DNA of 64,000 bases from positions 1 through 64,000 of the forward strand of contig NZ_CAMTIK010000007.1 of the NCBI RefSeq assembly GCF_947072685.1. Reading direction: 5' to 3'. Source of the DNA: an uncultured Cetobacterium sp. (GTDB lineage: Bacteria; Fusobacteriota; Fusobacteriia; Fusobacteriales; Fusobacteriaceae). Below the pieces are notes generated by a model. The model had not been told where the DNA came from. It saw only the letters and a program-made list of their open reading frames with translations, and did no database searches. Within the stretch, counting starts at the first letter, position 1; each line of letters begins with the position of its first letter. Below, in pieces: positions 43,903 through 53,690 of this stretch. The translations under genes and the position numbers were made by a program.

Positions 43903-46083
43903 ATGAAAGAAATTTTAATACTATTATTTCTAGTTAATATTTCTGTTTTTTCTAAAGTTCTTGATGTTGGAGTTGTCTTAGAAAACAATTCAGCTTGTTC
44001 AAATAATGCTTTAAAAGTCCTACAAGATGAACTTAATAAAAATTTTAGTGGAACAGAATATTCACCTAAAATAACAGAAAAATTTTATTTAACTAATCAC
44101 AATATACAGGAGGGAGTAAATAATTTAAATTCAAATAAAAAAATTGATGCTATTTTTATTTTAACATGTGCACCATTAGAAAATATAAAAAATGTTGATA
44201 AAAACAAATTTTATTCTATCCCATTTGGATTTGGAGAGAAAAAAGCAATTGCCCCATCTAATGTTAACTATATCTACAGTAAAATTAATTTAAATGATTT
44301 TATCTCTGTCTTTAGGGAGATTGATCAAGTCAACGAAGTCAATGTTTTAATCTCCAATATGGATTCTAATAATTTAAAAAAACTTGAACAAAATACTAAA
44401 ATTGATGGTTTAAAAGTAAATGTTCTTAATTCAAGTGAAACAAATCTTATCAATAGTATTAATAACGGTATTCCCAGTTTTTTAATAGATTTTAATGCCA
44501 GTTTAAAACCTCTTGCTTATTCTGGATTAAACTTAGACAATGAGATGATGAAAAGACTCCGTGCAGCTTCTCTTAACTATATGTTTTTTAAAACAGGAAG
44601 AGGGATGGGGAAAATTATTGAGGTAGATGAACCTAGAAAAGATATCTATCTTAACTCTGCTATTGCTTCAAAAATTGGAATTTTCCCAAATCTAATTTTT
44701 TTACAAGAAATGTCAGAAATTAATTTGAAAAAGACTGAAAATCCTAAACTTTCTCTAAAAGGAGCTGTTCAAAGAGCACTTAATTCCAATGTAGATTTAT
44801 TGCAAATTAAACAAAACATATTCACAAATTTTTACAGCACTAAAGTTGTAAACTCGCAACGATTACCCCAATTATCTGCTAATATGAACTATAGCGCTCT
44901 TGACAGTCGCTCACCAGCATTTGAACAGGGAGCTGCTACAAATAGTGTAAATTCATTTTTAAAATTATCTCAAGTTATTTTTAGCGACCAAATTAATGCC
45001 AGCGTATATATTGAAAAACTAGCACTCGATTCTAGTAGAAAACAATATGATCAAGAAAAATTAAATGTCATCTATTATGTGGCATCAACATATGTTAATA
45101 TACTTCAACTACACGCTCAATTAAAAATACAAATGAGTAACTATAAACTTTTAAAAGAAACTTTAGATATCGCAAAAATCAACTATCGTGTGGGCTCTGG
45201 TGGATTACAAGACGTCTATCGATTGGAATCTGATGTAGCTAGTGCACTTGCTGATATTGCCAATGTGAAAGGTGAAATTCGTTCTCAAGAGCTGTATCTC
45301 AATAATCTTTTGAATTATCCTGAAGCAAATACATATACATACCAGACTTTGTCCGATATTGCTCCATTCTTTTTGCTGAGTGATAATCTAAGCAAAAATT
45401 TCTATCTAGAATCTGATAGATCTAAAAAAATACAAAACTTTCTAATCGAAGGAGCTCTTTCAAACTCTAATACGCTACAACAGTTAGACAACACTATCAA
45501 AGGAACAGAAAGACAATATACATCTTCAAAAAGAGAACGTTACATTCCAACTGTAGAAGCTTTTGGTAATTACAATAAAAACAATATAATTACACCTTGG
45601 GGTAAAAACTCTGATAATAAATTTCCAAATGAATATTGGGAAGCTGGGGTATCTGTCAGTTTACCTCTAATCAGTGGTGGTGAAATTTACTATAACAACA
45701 AAAAACTTGAAAGTGAACTTAAATCTTTAGAATATAATAAATTATCTTTAAAAAATCAACTAGCTCAACAAGTTTTGCAGACATACACACAACTTCTTAC
45801 AAATTTTGTTCAAAGCTATACTACAAAAACATCCGCTGATGTTGCCCAAAAAAATTTAAATATTGTTAAAAATCTTTATGCAGAAGGGAGCATCACCATA
45901 ACTGATTTCTTATCTGCTCAAAATAACACTTTAACACAAGAGCTGAAATATGTTATCGATAACTTTAATCTTATAAACTCTACTCTTCAGCTAGAGAACC
46001 TTTACGGTAAGTCATCTTTAACAATAGATGAATCTGAAAGAAAAAATATTTTAAATGCACTTCAGCGAGAGATTGAAAATTAG
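43903..46083 (+). CDS. TolC-family outer-membrane protein with extra N-terminal binding-protein-like domain
   Basis: The ATG at 43903 follows GGGAGG and gives a signal peptide ('KEILILLFLVNISVFS'); an in-frame TTG upstream is ignored. The product has 726 residues against about 430-500 in usual TolC proteins. Residues 20-270 form an extra domain that resembles the periplasmic ABC substrate-binding fold (alternating strands such as 'KVLDVGVVLENN', 'KIDAIFILTCAP', 'VNVLISNMDSNN'). Residues 280-726 are the TolC channel, with coiled-coil heptads, 'NYRVGSGGLQDVYRLESD' near 440 and 'YAEGSITITDFLSAQNN' near 665. It is the first gene of an RND operon and overlaps no other gene. The role of the added domain is not known. 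Confidence 0.88.
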   Translation: MKEILILLFLVNISVFSKVLDVGVVLENNSACSNNALKVLQDELNKNFSGTEYSPKITEKFYLTNHNIQEGVNNLNSNKKIDAIFILTCAPLENIKNVDKNKFYSIPFGFGEKKAIAPSNVNYIYSKINLNDFISVFREIDQVNEVNVLISNMDSNNLKKLEQNTKIDGLKVNVLNSSETNLINSINNGIPSFLIDFNASLKPLAYSGLNLDNEMMKRLRAASLNYMFFKTGRGMGKIIEVDEPRKDIYLNSAIASKIGIFPNLIFLQEMSEINLKKTENPKLSLKGAVQRALNSNVDLLQIKQNIFTNFYSTKVVNSQRLPQLSANMNYSALDSRSPAFEQGAATNSVNSFLKLSQVIFSDQINASVYIEKLALDSSRKQYDQEKLNVIYYVASTYVNILQLHAQLKIQMSNYKLLKETLDIAKINYRVGSGGLQDVYRLESDVASALADIANVKGEIRSQELYLNNLLNYPEANTYTYQTLSDIAPFFLLSDNLSKNFYLESDRSKKIQNFLIEGALSNSNTLQQLDNTIKGTERQYTSSKRERYIPTVEAFGNYNKNNIITPWGKNSDNKFPNEYWEAGVSVSLPLISGGEIYYNNKKLESELKSLEYNKLSLKNQLAQQVLQTYTQLLTNFVQSYTTKTSADVAQKNLNIVKNLYAEGSITITDFLSAQNNTLTQELKYVIDNFNLINSTLQLENLYGKSSLTIDESERKNILNALQREIEN

Positions 46084-46093
46084 GAGGGGACAT

Positions 46094-47185
46094 ATGAAAA
46101 ATAAATTTATTATTTTTACTAGTATTATTCTTTTACTTGCCTGTGGTAGATCTAAAAATGGCAATCAAGAAGAAGCACCAAAATCTGTCGTATTTGAGAT
46201 TGTTCAACCCAGGCTTGATGTAATTAAAAGAACTTATTCAGGTAGTGTTAGTACGGAAGCGCTTTCAAACTTAAGTTTTAGAGTATCCGGTACAATAAAT
46301 AACAGAATTGCACGTTTAGGAGATGTTGTTCATAAAGGAGATCTTCTTGCAACTTTAGATCCTATTGAATATCAAGTTAATTACCAAAAAGCTTTAGCTA
46401 ATTTAGACCAAGGAAAAGCCTCTTTAACTGAAGCCAGTGCTAACTTTAAAAGAGCTGAAACACTCTATTTAGAGAACAGTATCTCTAAAGCTTCCTATGA
46501 CAGCGCTACAGCTAGTTATAAATCGGCAATTTCTTCTGTCAATGCACTTCAAGAAGGGCTTAATCTCGCTAAAATCCAATTGGGATATACATTCCTAATT
46601 GCTCCTACTAATGGAAGTATTGGAGAAGTAAAAAGTGAAGTTAATCAAAGTATTACCCCAAATACCACTGTATTTGTTTTAAATACATCTGGAGAAAGGT
46701 TTGTTGAATTTAATGTTTCTCAATCAGTTGTTGGTGATTTAAAATTAGGAGATAATGTCGATATTGATATAACATCTCTCAATAAAACTAACGTAAAAGG
46801 TGTAATTACAAATATTGGTACTCTATCAGTTGGATATGGTAGCACATATCCTGTTAAGGCCAAAATTATCGACCCTTCAGATATTGTTAAAGTTGGGATG
46901 ATGGCTAAAGTTACAATTAATTCCTATGCTGAAAAGGGAGAGATTATTTCGGTTCCACTGACTTCTGTTTTAACAGCACCTGATGGTTCTAAATATGTAT
47001 TTGTAGTGACAGATATTCAAAATAACACTGGAATTATAACGAAAAAAATTGTTACTCTTGGATCAAATACAAAAGAAGGAGTTCAGATTACTTCTGGATT
47101 AACACGCGGAGAATATTTTGTGACTAAAGGGAGCAATACAGTCCTTGAAAATCAAAAGGTCTCTCTTGTAAAAGGGGCTGAATAA
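46094..47185 (+). CDS. RND efflux periplasmic adaptor, lipoprotein
   Basis: A 363-residue protein from the ATG at 46094, which follows GGAGGGG. The signal peptide ends in a lipobox 'LLLAC' (Cys near residue 18). The membrane-fusion layout is clear: barrel strand 'VIKRTYSGSV', lipoyl half 'GTINNRIARLGDVVHKGDLLATLD' near 70, a short coiled coil at 100-160, the second lipoyl half, and beta-barrel domains. It joins the inner-membrane pump to the TolC protein encoded upstream. Located 10 bases after tolC and 2 bases before the pump gene. Confidence 0.93.
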   Translation: MKNKFIIFTSIILLLACGRSKNGNQEEAPKSVVFEIVQPRLDVIKRTYSGSVSTEALSNLSFRVSGTINNRIARLGDVVHKGDLLATLDPIEYQVNYQKALANLDQGKASLTEASANFKRAETLYLENSISKASYDSATASYKSAISSVNALQEGLNLAKIQLGYTFLIAPTNGSIGEVKSEVNQSITPNTTVFVLNTSGERFVEFNVSQSVVGDLKLGDNVDIDITSLNKTNVKGVITNIGTLSVGYGSTYPVKAKIIDPSDIVKVGMMAKVTINSYAEKGEIISVPLTSVLTAPDGSKYVFVVTDIQNNTGIITKKIVTLGSNTKEGVQITSGLTRGEYFVTKGSNTVLENQKVSLVKGAE

Positions 47186-47187
47186 CT

Positions 47188-50100
47188 ATGAAATTAACGG
47201 AATTAGCAATTAAAAATAAAGTTACAACCTATCTCATAATTTTTCTATTGCTTGTTATGGGATATAGATCTTATAATAGCTCTGAAAAATCTCAGGATCC
47301 AGGCTTTACTATAAAAGTTGCTCTCATAACAACAAACTGGCCCGGTGCTACCGCAAAACAAATGGCTGATTTAGTTAGTAAACGTATTGCTGAACAAGTA
47401 CAAAATATGGATTCTCTTTGGTATGTTAACTCGACAAATACCGATGGCCAATCTAATGTATATGTTAATATCAAAGCTGAGTATAAAGATATTCAGCCTG
47501 TTTGGCAAGAGTTAAGAGACAGAATAAATACTTTCGTGGTTCCCTCTCTTCCAAGCGGGATACAAACACCTCAAATAAATACTTTCTATGGAGATATCTA
47601 TGGAACATTACTAGCTATTGGTGGAGACGATTACTCGTATGAAGAACTCTATCAAACTGCTGAACAGCTAAAAGAAATTTTGATTTTTAATGTTCCACAA
47701 ATAGGAAGTATTGAAATTACGGGAGTTCAAAATGAAGCTATCTATCTTGATATTGACAATAAAGTCCTGTCTCAAACAGGGATTACTTTAGACAATATTC
47801 TTAACACACTTAATAGTTTAAATGTTATTATTAAGGGTGGAGATTTAGTCGTAAATCAAAATCGTTTAAAAATTACACCTTCTGGAAATTTTAAAAGTAT
47901 TGATGATATCTCGAATACAATTATAACTAGTCCTGACGGGAAATCAAGCATATACCTTAAAGAGGTCGCTAATATTTATAAAGGCTATCAAGATCCCTCT
48001 CCATACTCTGTCGATTTCAACGGCAACCAATCTCTTGTATTGGGAATTTCTTTGGGTAGCGGTGAAGATGTTCTTTTAATGGGAAGAGGTATACAAGAAA
48101 CTTTGAAAAAATTTAAACATGATATTCCTATTGGATTAGAAGTCGGTGAAATCTATTATTTACCTGATTTAGTTCAAACTAATGTAACTTCCTTTATCGT
48201 TAATCTTTTTCAAGCAGTTACTACTATTGTTTTAGTTATGCTTGTTTTTTTAGGTATTCGATCTGGATTAATTGTTGCTGCATTAACCCCAACTTCAATA
48301 GCTTTTGCACTTATAGGCTTATATTATATGGGTTATGGAATAAATCAAATTACTCTTGCCGGCCTTATAATAGCTTTAGGAATGCTTGTTGACAACGCTG
48401 TTGTTATGTCTGAAAATGTTATGGTTTTACTAGAGGAAGGACAAAGCCGAATGGATGCCTGCTTAGAATCATCTAGAACCTTAGCTATTCCTTTACTTGT
48501 AAGTTCTTTGACAACAATTATGGCATTTTCACCCATTATTTTAAATAAACAGAATATGGGTGAATACGTGGGGCCATTAACTATTGTTGTTATGCTTGCT
48601 CTACTTGGTTCATGGTTAATAAATCAAACTTTTATTCCTCTACTTTGTTATGATTTTATAAAAATAGATCCTGGGAAAAAACAAAACTTAAATAGTAAAC
48701 CATACCTTGCTTATAGAAATATTCTTATAACTTTATTAAAAAATAAAAAAACGACACTTATACTAACTTCTTTATCTTTCGTATTTGGAATTTGGCTACT
48801 AACATTAGCACCTAGCAATTTTATGCCAGGTTCTACAGACCCTGTTATGTCAACATATATTACCCTTCCTAAGGGAACAGATGTGAATTTTACCCGAGAA
48901 GTTGTTCAAGATCTCAATAAATATATTGAAACCAATTATAGTACCGGCTCTCAAAGTCCTCTTCCACCTGGAATTTGGAATTATATAACTACTGGTGGTA
49001 CATCTAAAACGTATAAAAAAGATGGTGTTTTAAGTTGGGGGTCTTTCATTGGGGGTGGAGCTCCTAGATTTTCAACAGGTTATTCTCCACAAAGCAATCT
49101 CCCAGAATATGCATATATTATGTATAACCTGACTGATTACAAACTTATCCCTAAAATTAGTGCCGATATAAACTCTTACCTCCTAAATAAATATCCTCAA
49201 ATTGATGTTGTTTCAAAAGGTCTTGGAAGTGGAGTTTCACTAGCTAAAGATTTAGGATATGTATTTTCGTCAAGAGATATAAAAACTCTAAAAAAAATAT
49301 CTGAGGAAGTTCGTAATAAATTGACTTCACTTGATGGTACATACGCTGTTACAGATACTTGGGGAGTTGAAGTTCCTAAAATATATATTGAAATTGATTC
49401 AGAGAAAGCCCAAATGGCTGGATTTTCAAATGAAACTATTGGAAGAGATTTACAATTTGTTCTACAAGGCTATAATGCCAGTATTTTTAGAAATTTTGAA
49501 GCTCCTCCTAAAAGTACTATTATTCCCATAGTTTTAAGAGGAACTGACAAATATAATAACGATATTAATTCAATTCAATCTATTGAATTAATAAATTCAA
49601 AAGGAGAAAATGTTCCTCTAAAACAAATTGCAAATATCTCTTTAGAATATAATGAAAGTCTAGTTTCTACCAGAAGTATGGCCTATTCTATCGAAGTAGA
49701 TGCGGCTGTAGAATCAAGTACAACTCCACTTGAAGTAAATAAACTATTTATGCCTTGGCTTGAAGAGAAATTAAAGGAATGGGGTCCTGATGTAAAATAT
49801 TTCTCATCAGGTATAATGCAAACTTCTGAACAAAACCAAGAAGCACTATTTCAACAAGTTCCTTTAGCTATTCTTGGAATGTTCTTTCTAGTTGTTGCAC
49901 AGTTCAATTCCATAAGAAAAGGACTATGTATAATGCTTGTTATTCCTTTATCTATCCCTGGAGTTGCTATCGGTCTACTTCTAACTGGAACAGACTTAGG
50001 ATTTATGGCTATGATTGGTATTATCTCCCTTGCTGGAGTCGTTCTTAATCACGCTATCATTCTGGTCGATAAGATGACAATAGAAAAGGAAGAATTGAAT

Positions 50101-50373
50101 CGAACGGATCAGGATGCAATTGTATTTGGATGTCAGTCTAGACTTAGACCTATATTTTTAACCGTTGCTACAACTCTAGTTGGTCTACTTCCTCTATACT
50201 TCTTTGGAGGTCCTCTTTTCCAACCAGTAGCTGTTGTATTAATATTTGGACTTGTTACAGACACATTTCTTGCCCTTGGGGTAATCCCAGTAATCTATGC
50301 AGTATTTTTTAATACTAGCTTTAAAGATTACGAGTATGATGAAGCGGTTTTACTAGAACATAAAAGTATCTAA
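47188..50373 (+). CDS. RND family multidrug efflux pump, inner-membrane transporter
   Basis: A 1061-residue proton-driven pump with the AcrB layout: a first helix, a large periplasmic porter half, six helices, then the repeat of this pattern. Helix 4 carries 'GLIIALGMLVDNAVVMSENV' near residue 395, with the Asp of the proton relay, and the second half has 'LAGVVLNHAIILVDK' near 955. Together with the adaptor and the TolC protein it forms a tripartite exporter. The start is 2 bases after the adaptor stop. Substrates cannot be inferred. Confidence 0.94.
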   Translation: MKLTELAIKNKVTTYLIIFLLLVMGYRSYNSSEKSQDPGFTIKVALITTNWPGATAKQMADLVSKRIAEQVQNMDSLWYVNSTNTDGQSNVYVNIKAEYKDIQPVWQELRDRINTFVVPSLPSGIQTPQINTFYGDIYGTLLAIGGDDYSYEELYQTAEQLKEILIFNVPQIGSIEITGVQNEAIYLDIDNKVLSQTGITLDNILNTLNSLNVIIKGGDLVVNQNRLKITPSGNFKSIDDISNTIITSPDGKSSIYLKEVANIYKGYQDPSPYSVDFNGNQSLVLGISLGSGEDVLLMGRGIQETLKKFKHDIPIGLEVGEIYYLPDLVQTNVTSFIVNLFQAVTTIVLVMLVFLGIRSGLIVAALTPTSIAFALIGLYYMGYGINQITLAGLIIALGMLVDNAVVMSENVMVLLEEGQSRMDACLESSRTLAIPLLVSSLTTIMAFSPIILNKQNMGEYVGPLTIVVMLALLGSWLINQTFIPLLCYDFIKIDPGKKQNLNSKPYLAYRNILITLLKNKKTTLILTSLSFVFGIWLLTLAPSNFMPGSTDPVMSTYITLPKGTDVNFTREVVQDLNKYIETNYSTGSQSPLPPGIWNYITTGGTSKTYKKDGVLSWGSFIGGGAPRFSTGYSPQSNLPEYAYIMYNLTDYKLIPKISADINSYLLNKYPQIDVVSKGLGSGVSLAKDLGYVFSSRDIKTLKKISEEVRNKLTSLDGTYAVTDTWGVEVPKIYIEIDSEKAQMAGFSNETIGRDLQFVLQGYNASIFRNFEAPPKSTIIPIVLRGTDKYNNDINSIQSIELINSKGENVPLKQIANISLEYNESLVSTRSMAYSIEVDAAVESSTTPLEVNKLFMPWLEEKLKEWGPDVKYFSSGIMQTSEQNQEALFQQVPLAILGMFFLVVAQFNSIRKGLCIMLVIPLSIPGVAIGLLLTGTDLGFMAMIGIISLAGVVLNHAIILVDKMTIEKEELNRTDQDAIVFGCQSRLRPIFLTVATTLVGLLPLYFFGGPLFQPVAVVLIFGLVTDTFLALGVIPVIYAVFFNTSFKDYEYDEAVLLEHKSI

Positions 50374-50406
50374 AAAATAGCAGAGTCGGTTGACTCTGCT
50401 ATTTTT
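50372..50406. terminator. Bidirectional terminator after the RND operon and the tiny lipoprotein gene
   Basis: Arms AAAAAATAGCAGAGTC (50372-50387) and GACTCTGCTATTTTT (50392-50406) form a near-perfect stem; A/T tails on both sides fit use from both directions. Confidence 0.9.
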
Positions 50407-50414
50407 CAATCCTA

Positions 50415-50531
50415 TTAATATTTTTGAGTTGTACTCTTTGATGCCCCCCCTGTTTCCATCTCTAAAGATGAACATGAAGTTACAGTTAAAAGCAAAGTTA
50501 TAAATACTAATAATATTCCTAATTTTTTCAG
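50415..50531 (-). CDS. Tiny lipoprotein with CTG start (38 residues)
   Basis: This gene is too short to be found by length alone. From a CTG at 50531 preceded by AGGAGG at six bases, the frame reads a basic start (KK), a hydrophobic helix 'LGILLVFITLLL', the lipobox-like 'TVTSC', and then 17 polar residues ending 'STTQKY'. This is the layout of entericidin-like small lipoproteins. ATT one codon upstream is the only other nearby start and sits too close to the ribosome site. It lies 28 bases after gltS and before a terminator, so it is probably co-transcribed. The non-ATG start means it could also be a decaying gene. Confidence 0.6.
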   Translation of the reverse strand: MKKLGILLVFITLLLTVTSCSSLEMETGGASKSTTQKY

Positions 50532-50559
50532 AATAAGCCTCCTTTTTTCAGAAAATTTA

Positions 50560-51783
50560 TTATTTAAACATATTTATTGCACCAATAATTATTGGCATTT
50601 GAAATATATCTATTAAAAAAGCTCCAGTCAGAGTCACTATTAAATACGGATTAACCGTATATCCGTGTCTTTCAGAAACCTCTCCCATATTTAGCATAGC
50701 ATTGGTTGTAGCCCCTAATCCTGAACCACACATCCCCGAAACCATTACAGCCGCATCATAATCTTTCCCCATCACTTTAAATAAAACCTGACTTGTAAAA
50801 AAAGCCATAAATAAAACTTGGGCAAATAAAATTAAAAACATTGGTATGGCTAACGATGCTAACTCCCACAACCTTAAAGAGATTAAAGCCATAGACAAAA
50901 ATATATTTAAAGATGTTATTCCTAGTATATCTATCAAACTTCTATTTATTTTAACAAAATTATATTTTACATTGAAATTATTAAAAACTATTGCAACAAA
51001 CATAGCCCCAACATAGGACGGAAGAGCTAAATCAAATTTTGTTTTTAACAAAGATGAAAATGATGTTCCAACCATCATAATTACCGAAAGAATTGCAACA
51101 TGCTTTAAAAGCTCATCTGCTGTTATATTTTGATGTGAAGAATTCTCTTCAAAATTTACATCATCTTTTCCTACTATATTTATTGCCTTTAAATTATTTT
51201 TTCTTATTAAATATAAAGCTAGAGGTGCTCCTAAAAGTCCTCCTGCTAACAGTCCAAATGTTGCAGAAGAAAGTGCCATAGTACTTGCACCCATAACACC
51301 TAATTGCTCGACTGTTTTTCCAAAAGCTCCTGCTGATCCATGCCCCCCACTCATAGAAACAGACCCTGCTAAAACTCCATATAAGGGGTGGATATTTGTT
51401 GCTTTAGCAATTCCCACCCCAATAACAGTTTGCATAAAAGTCATTATACCACTTAATAACCAAAATATTACTAAAAGTTTCCCACCTTTTTTTAATGCAC
51501 TAATAGATGACCCTATTCCAATCGTTGTAAAAAATACTACCATGAAAGGATCTTGAAGAGTTGTATCATATTTTATACTCCCTATCCCTAACTCTCTAAT
51601 AAATAGATGAACTACCGCAAAGAGTATTCCTCCTATAACTGGGGCAGGTATTCCAAATTTATTAAAAAATTTAAAATTATTCTTTATATATAATCCTATA
51701 TATAAAGATACTAAGCCTATTGCTAATGTTCCAATCATATTAAAGTTAATTAAAAATCCAAAATTATCACTTGAAAAATTCAT
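50560..51783 (-). CDS. gltS: Sodium/glutamate symporter
   Basis: A 407-residue polytopic inner-membrane protein of the GltS family. Typical motifs are 'GSVSMSGGHGSAGAFG' near residue 142 and 'SGMCGSGLGATTNAMLNM' near 350, the two glycine-rich loops of the family, with about ten helices around them. It takes up glutamate with Na+. Relevant to an amino-acid-fermenting anaerobe. Own promoter; the tiny lipoprotein gene follows. Confidence 0.93.
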   Translation of the reverse strand: MNFSSDNFGFLINFNMIGTLAIGLVSLYIGLYIKNNFKFFNKFGIPAPVIGGILFAVVHLFIRELGIGSIKYDTTLQDPFMVVFFTTIGIGSSISALKKGGKLLVIFWLLSGIMTFMQTVIGVGIAKATNIHPLYGVLAGSVSMSGGHGSAGAFGKTVEQLGVMGASTMALSSATFGLLAGGLLGAPLALYLIRKNNLKAINIVGKDDVNFEENSSHQNITADELLKHVAILSVIMMVGTSFSSLLKTKFDLALPSYVGAMFVAIVFNNFNVKYNFVKINRSLIDILGITSLNIFLSMALISLRLWELASLAIPMFLILFAQVLFMAFFTSQVLFKVMGKDYDAAVMVSGMCGSGLGATTNAMLNMGEVSERHGYTVNPYLIVTLTGAFLIDIFQMPIIIGAINMFK

Positions 51784-51825
51784 AAATCCCTCCCTTTTCT
51801 TTTATAAAAATTTTACTTAGTATTC

Positions 51826-51854
51826 TATGTACTTTATTTTTTTATAAAAGTCAA
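51826..51854 (-). promoter_or_regulatory. Candidate promoter of gltS
   Basis: TTGACT (51849-51854), a 17-base spacer and TACATA (51826-51831) on the minus strand, about 40 bases ahead of the ATG. Confidence 0.4.
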
Positions 51855-51900
51855 TGGGCAAAGGTTAATACACTTTACAATTGAAATTTATCAAAAATAA

Positions 51901-51934
51901 AAAACCTATCTAAAAAATTCAGATAGGTTTTTTG
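51901..51934. terminator. Terminator of the flavoprotein gene
   Basis: Arms AAAACCTATCT and AGATAGGTTTT with a 9-base loop; A/T tails on both sides. It directly follows the stop at 51936 on the minus strand. Confidence 0.88.
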
Positions 51935-51935
51935 T

Positions 51936-53615
51936 CTATTTCTTTATATATTTTACTGCATTTTCTCCAGCTATACGACCAAATATTACAGACGCACTAT
52001 ATGCAGCACTACTGTTGGTAACTTCTCCCGCTGCATATAACCCAGGAACAACATCTCCTTCAATATCTATAACTTCTGTTTTTTCATTAGCGGCTACTCC
52101 ACCTCTTGTCATATGTACTGCTGATTCAACTTGAACCCCATAATAAGGTCCTTCCATTTTAAATTCTCTTTTAAATGGTTTATCTCTAAATTCATCTTTA
52201 ATTTCTCCACGAACTGCATTATTAAAACTATCTCTAGTTTCAACTAATTCCTGCGAAGGAACTCCTAATTTTTTTGCTAACTCCTCGATTGTATCAGCTT
52301 TTATATGATATCCTTTTGCCACATGTTTCTGTAAACGGTAACTAGAATTGTATAAATTTTGATCATATATATAAAAAGCTTTCCCTTCCGGTTGAGCTAA
52401 AATTGTATTTGCGGCTTCAAATCTCTTATTTTTAGATATACTCTCGCTCATAAATCTTTTTCCTGTTGAGTTTACAAGCATAAACCCATCTCCACCACCT
52501 GTTAAATCTCTGGTAGATCTAATTATAAATGGAAATAAATTTAACTCCTCTAGATTTTCTAATTTTATATTATTTTTTTCAAATACAGGGATAAAATCAC
52601 CCGTTGCTCCTAACTGATTTGATGTTTGAAATTTTTCTGTTCCTGGTGAATATTTTGCAAGTAATTCTTTATTTGAAGAAAATCCTCCAGTTGCAACTAT
52701 AATTGCCTTTGAATGGATATCATAAAAAGTATTTCCATTTTGAACCTTTACCCCTGTAATCGCTCCATCTTTAACGATTAAGTCTGTTCCTTTTGTTCCT
52801 GTTCTAACATCAATTCCTAAACTTTTTACTTTTGCTTCCATTCCATTTTGAACTTCTTCTCCCGCATAGGCATCTTTTTCAGCCATATGTCCTCTTTTAC
52901 CATAGTAATGGTTAAGTTTTATTCCCATATCTCTTAACCAAGAATCAAGTTTTATAGCTCCTTCAGCTTGAGCTCTTGTTCTTTCTAGCGTATCCATCGG
53001 ATTTGTATTATCTTTTATTAACTTTTCAACAGAATCTTCTACACCGGCTTTTTTTTCTGCTTCAGAATTTATCAGATCATAAAAGTTCATATCATACTTT
53101 CCATTTCCACTTAAAATATCTAACTTCTCAATTAAAATTATATTATTTAAACCATTCTCTTTTGCAGTAATTGCAGCAGCTAATCCAGCTGGTCCTCCTC
53201 CCACAATAACTAAATCTGTCATTATAGGTTCTAAGTTAGTCACAGGCTTTTCTGGTCCTTTAGTCCTTATTGTAATTCTTCCAAAATCTTTACCACCTTC
53301 TTTTAACGCTGCAGCTATAGCTCTTTTAATTCCTAGTGACGTGTATGTTGCTCCTGAAACATTATCAACAATTGGTGATTGTTCCTTCAATATTCGCTCT
53401 TTCAAAATTGGAAAAGCTCTTGAAATTATGTGAGATGTTTCATTATCTTCAACTAACTCTAACTCTTTTATTTTGTCATTTTCTGTTATTACATTTACTT
53501 TCACTTCTCCAGAAAATCCATTTCCTTTTCCGATTATTGATTTTTCTTTTGCTCCACAAGCTAGCATAATTAAGCTCGTTAAAACTATTGTTAGTACATT
53601 TCTTTTGTTTTTCAT
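51936..53615 (-). CDS. FMN-binding/FAD-dependent fumarate-reductase-like lipoprotein
   Basis: The ATG at 53615 is chosen because it yields a lipoprotein signal ('IMLAC', Cys 20). Residues 35-110 are an FMN_bind domain; 'VSGATYTS' places the Thr that ApbE would link to FMN at residue 90. Residues 125-559 form the FAD-binding reductase of the fumarate/urocanate family ('IVGGGPAGLAAA' near 130, 'IVATGGFS' near 340, 'GLYAAGEV' near 530). At the substrate site the usual 'HHTMGG' reads 'HMTRGG', so fumarate itself may not be the acceptor. It should face the periplasm and reduce an external organic acceptor, with electrons from a membrane donor not encoded here. Related enzymes support anaerobic respiration. 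Confidence 0.85.
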   Translation of the reverse strand: MKNKRNVLTIVLTSLIMLACGAKEKSIIGKGNGFSGEVKVNVITENDKIKELELVEDNETSHIISRAFPILKERILKEQSPIVDNVSGATYTSLGIKRAIAAALKEGGKDFGRITIRTKGPEKPVTNLEPIMTDLVIVGGGPAGLAAAITAKENGLNNIILIEKLDILSGNGKYDMNFYDLINSEAEKKAGVEDSVEKLIKDNTNPMDTLERTRAQAEGAIKLDSWLRDMGIKLNHYYGKRGHMAEKDAYAGEEVQNGMEAKVKSLGIDVRTGTKGTDLIVKDGAITGVKVQNGNTFYDIHSKAIIVATGGFSSNKELLAKYSPGTEKFQTSNQLGATGDFIPVFEKNNIKLENLEELNLFPFIIRSTRDLTGGGDGFMLVNSTGKRFMSESISKNKRFEAANTILAQPEGKAFYIYDQNLYNSSYRLQKHVAKGYHIKADTIEELAKKLGVPSQELVETRDSFNNAVRGEIKDEFRDKPFKREFKMEGPYYGVQVESAVHMTRGGVAANEKTEVIDIEGDVVPGLYAAGEVTNSSAAYSASVIFGRIAGENAVKYIKK

Positions 53616-53690
53616 TATGACCTCTTCTCTTTTTATTGAATTATTATTCAACAATTATAATATCACATAATGAATTTTTTATCAATATTT

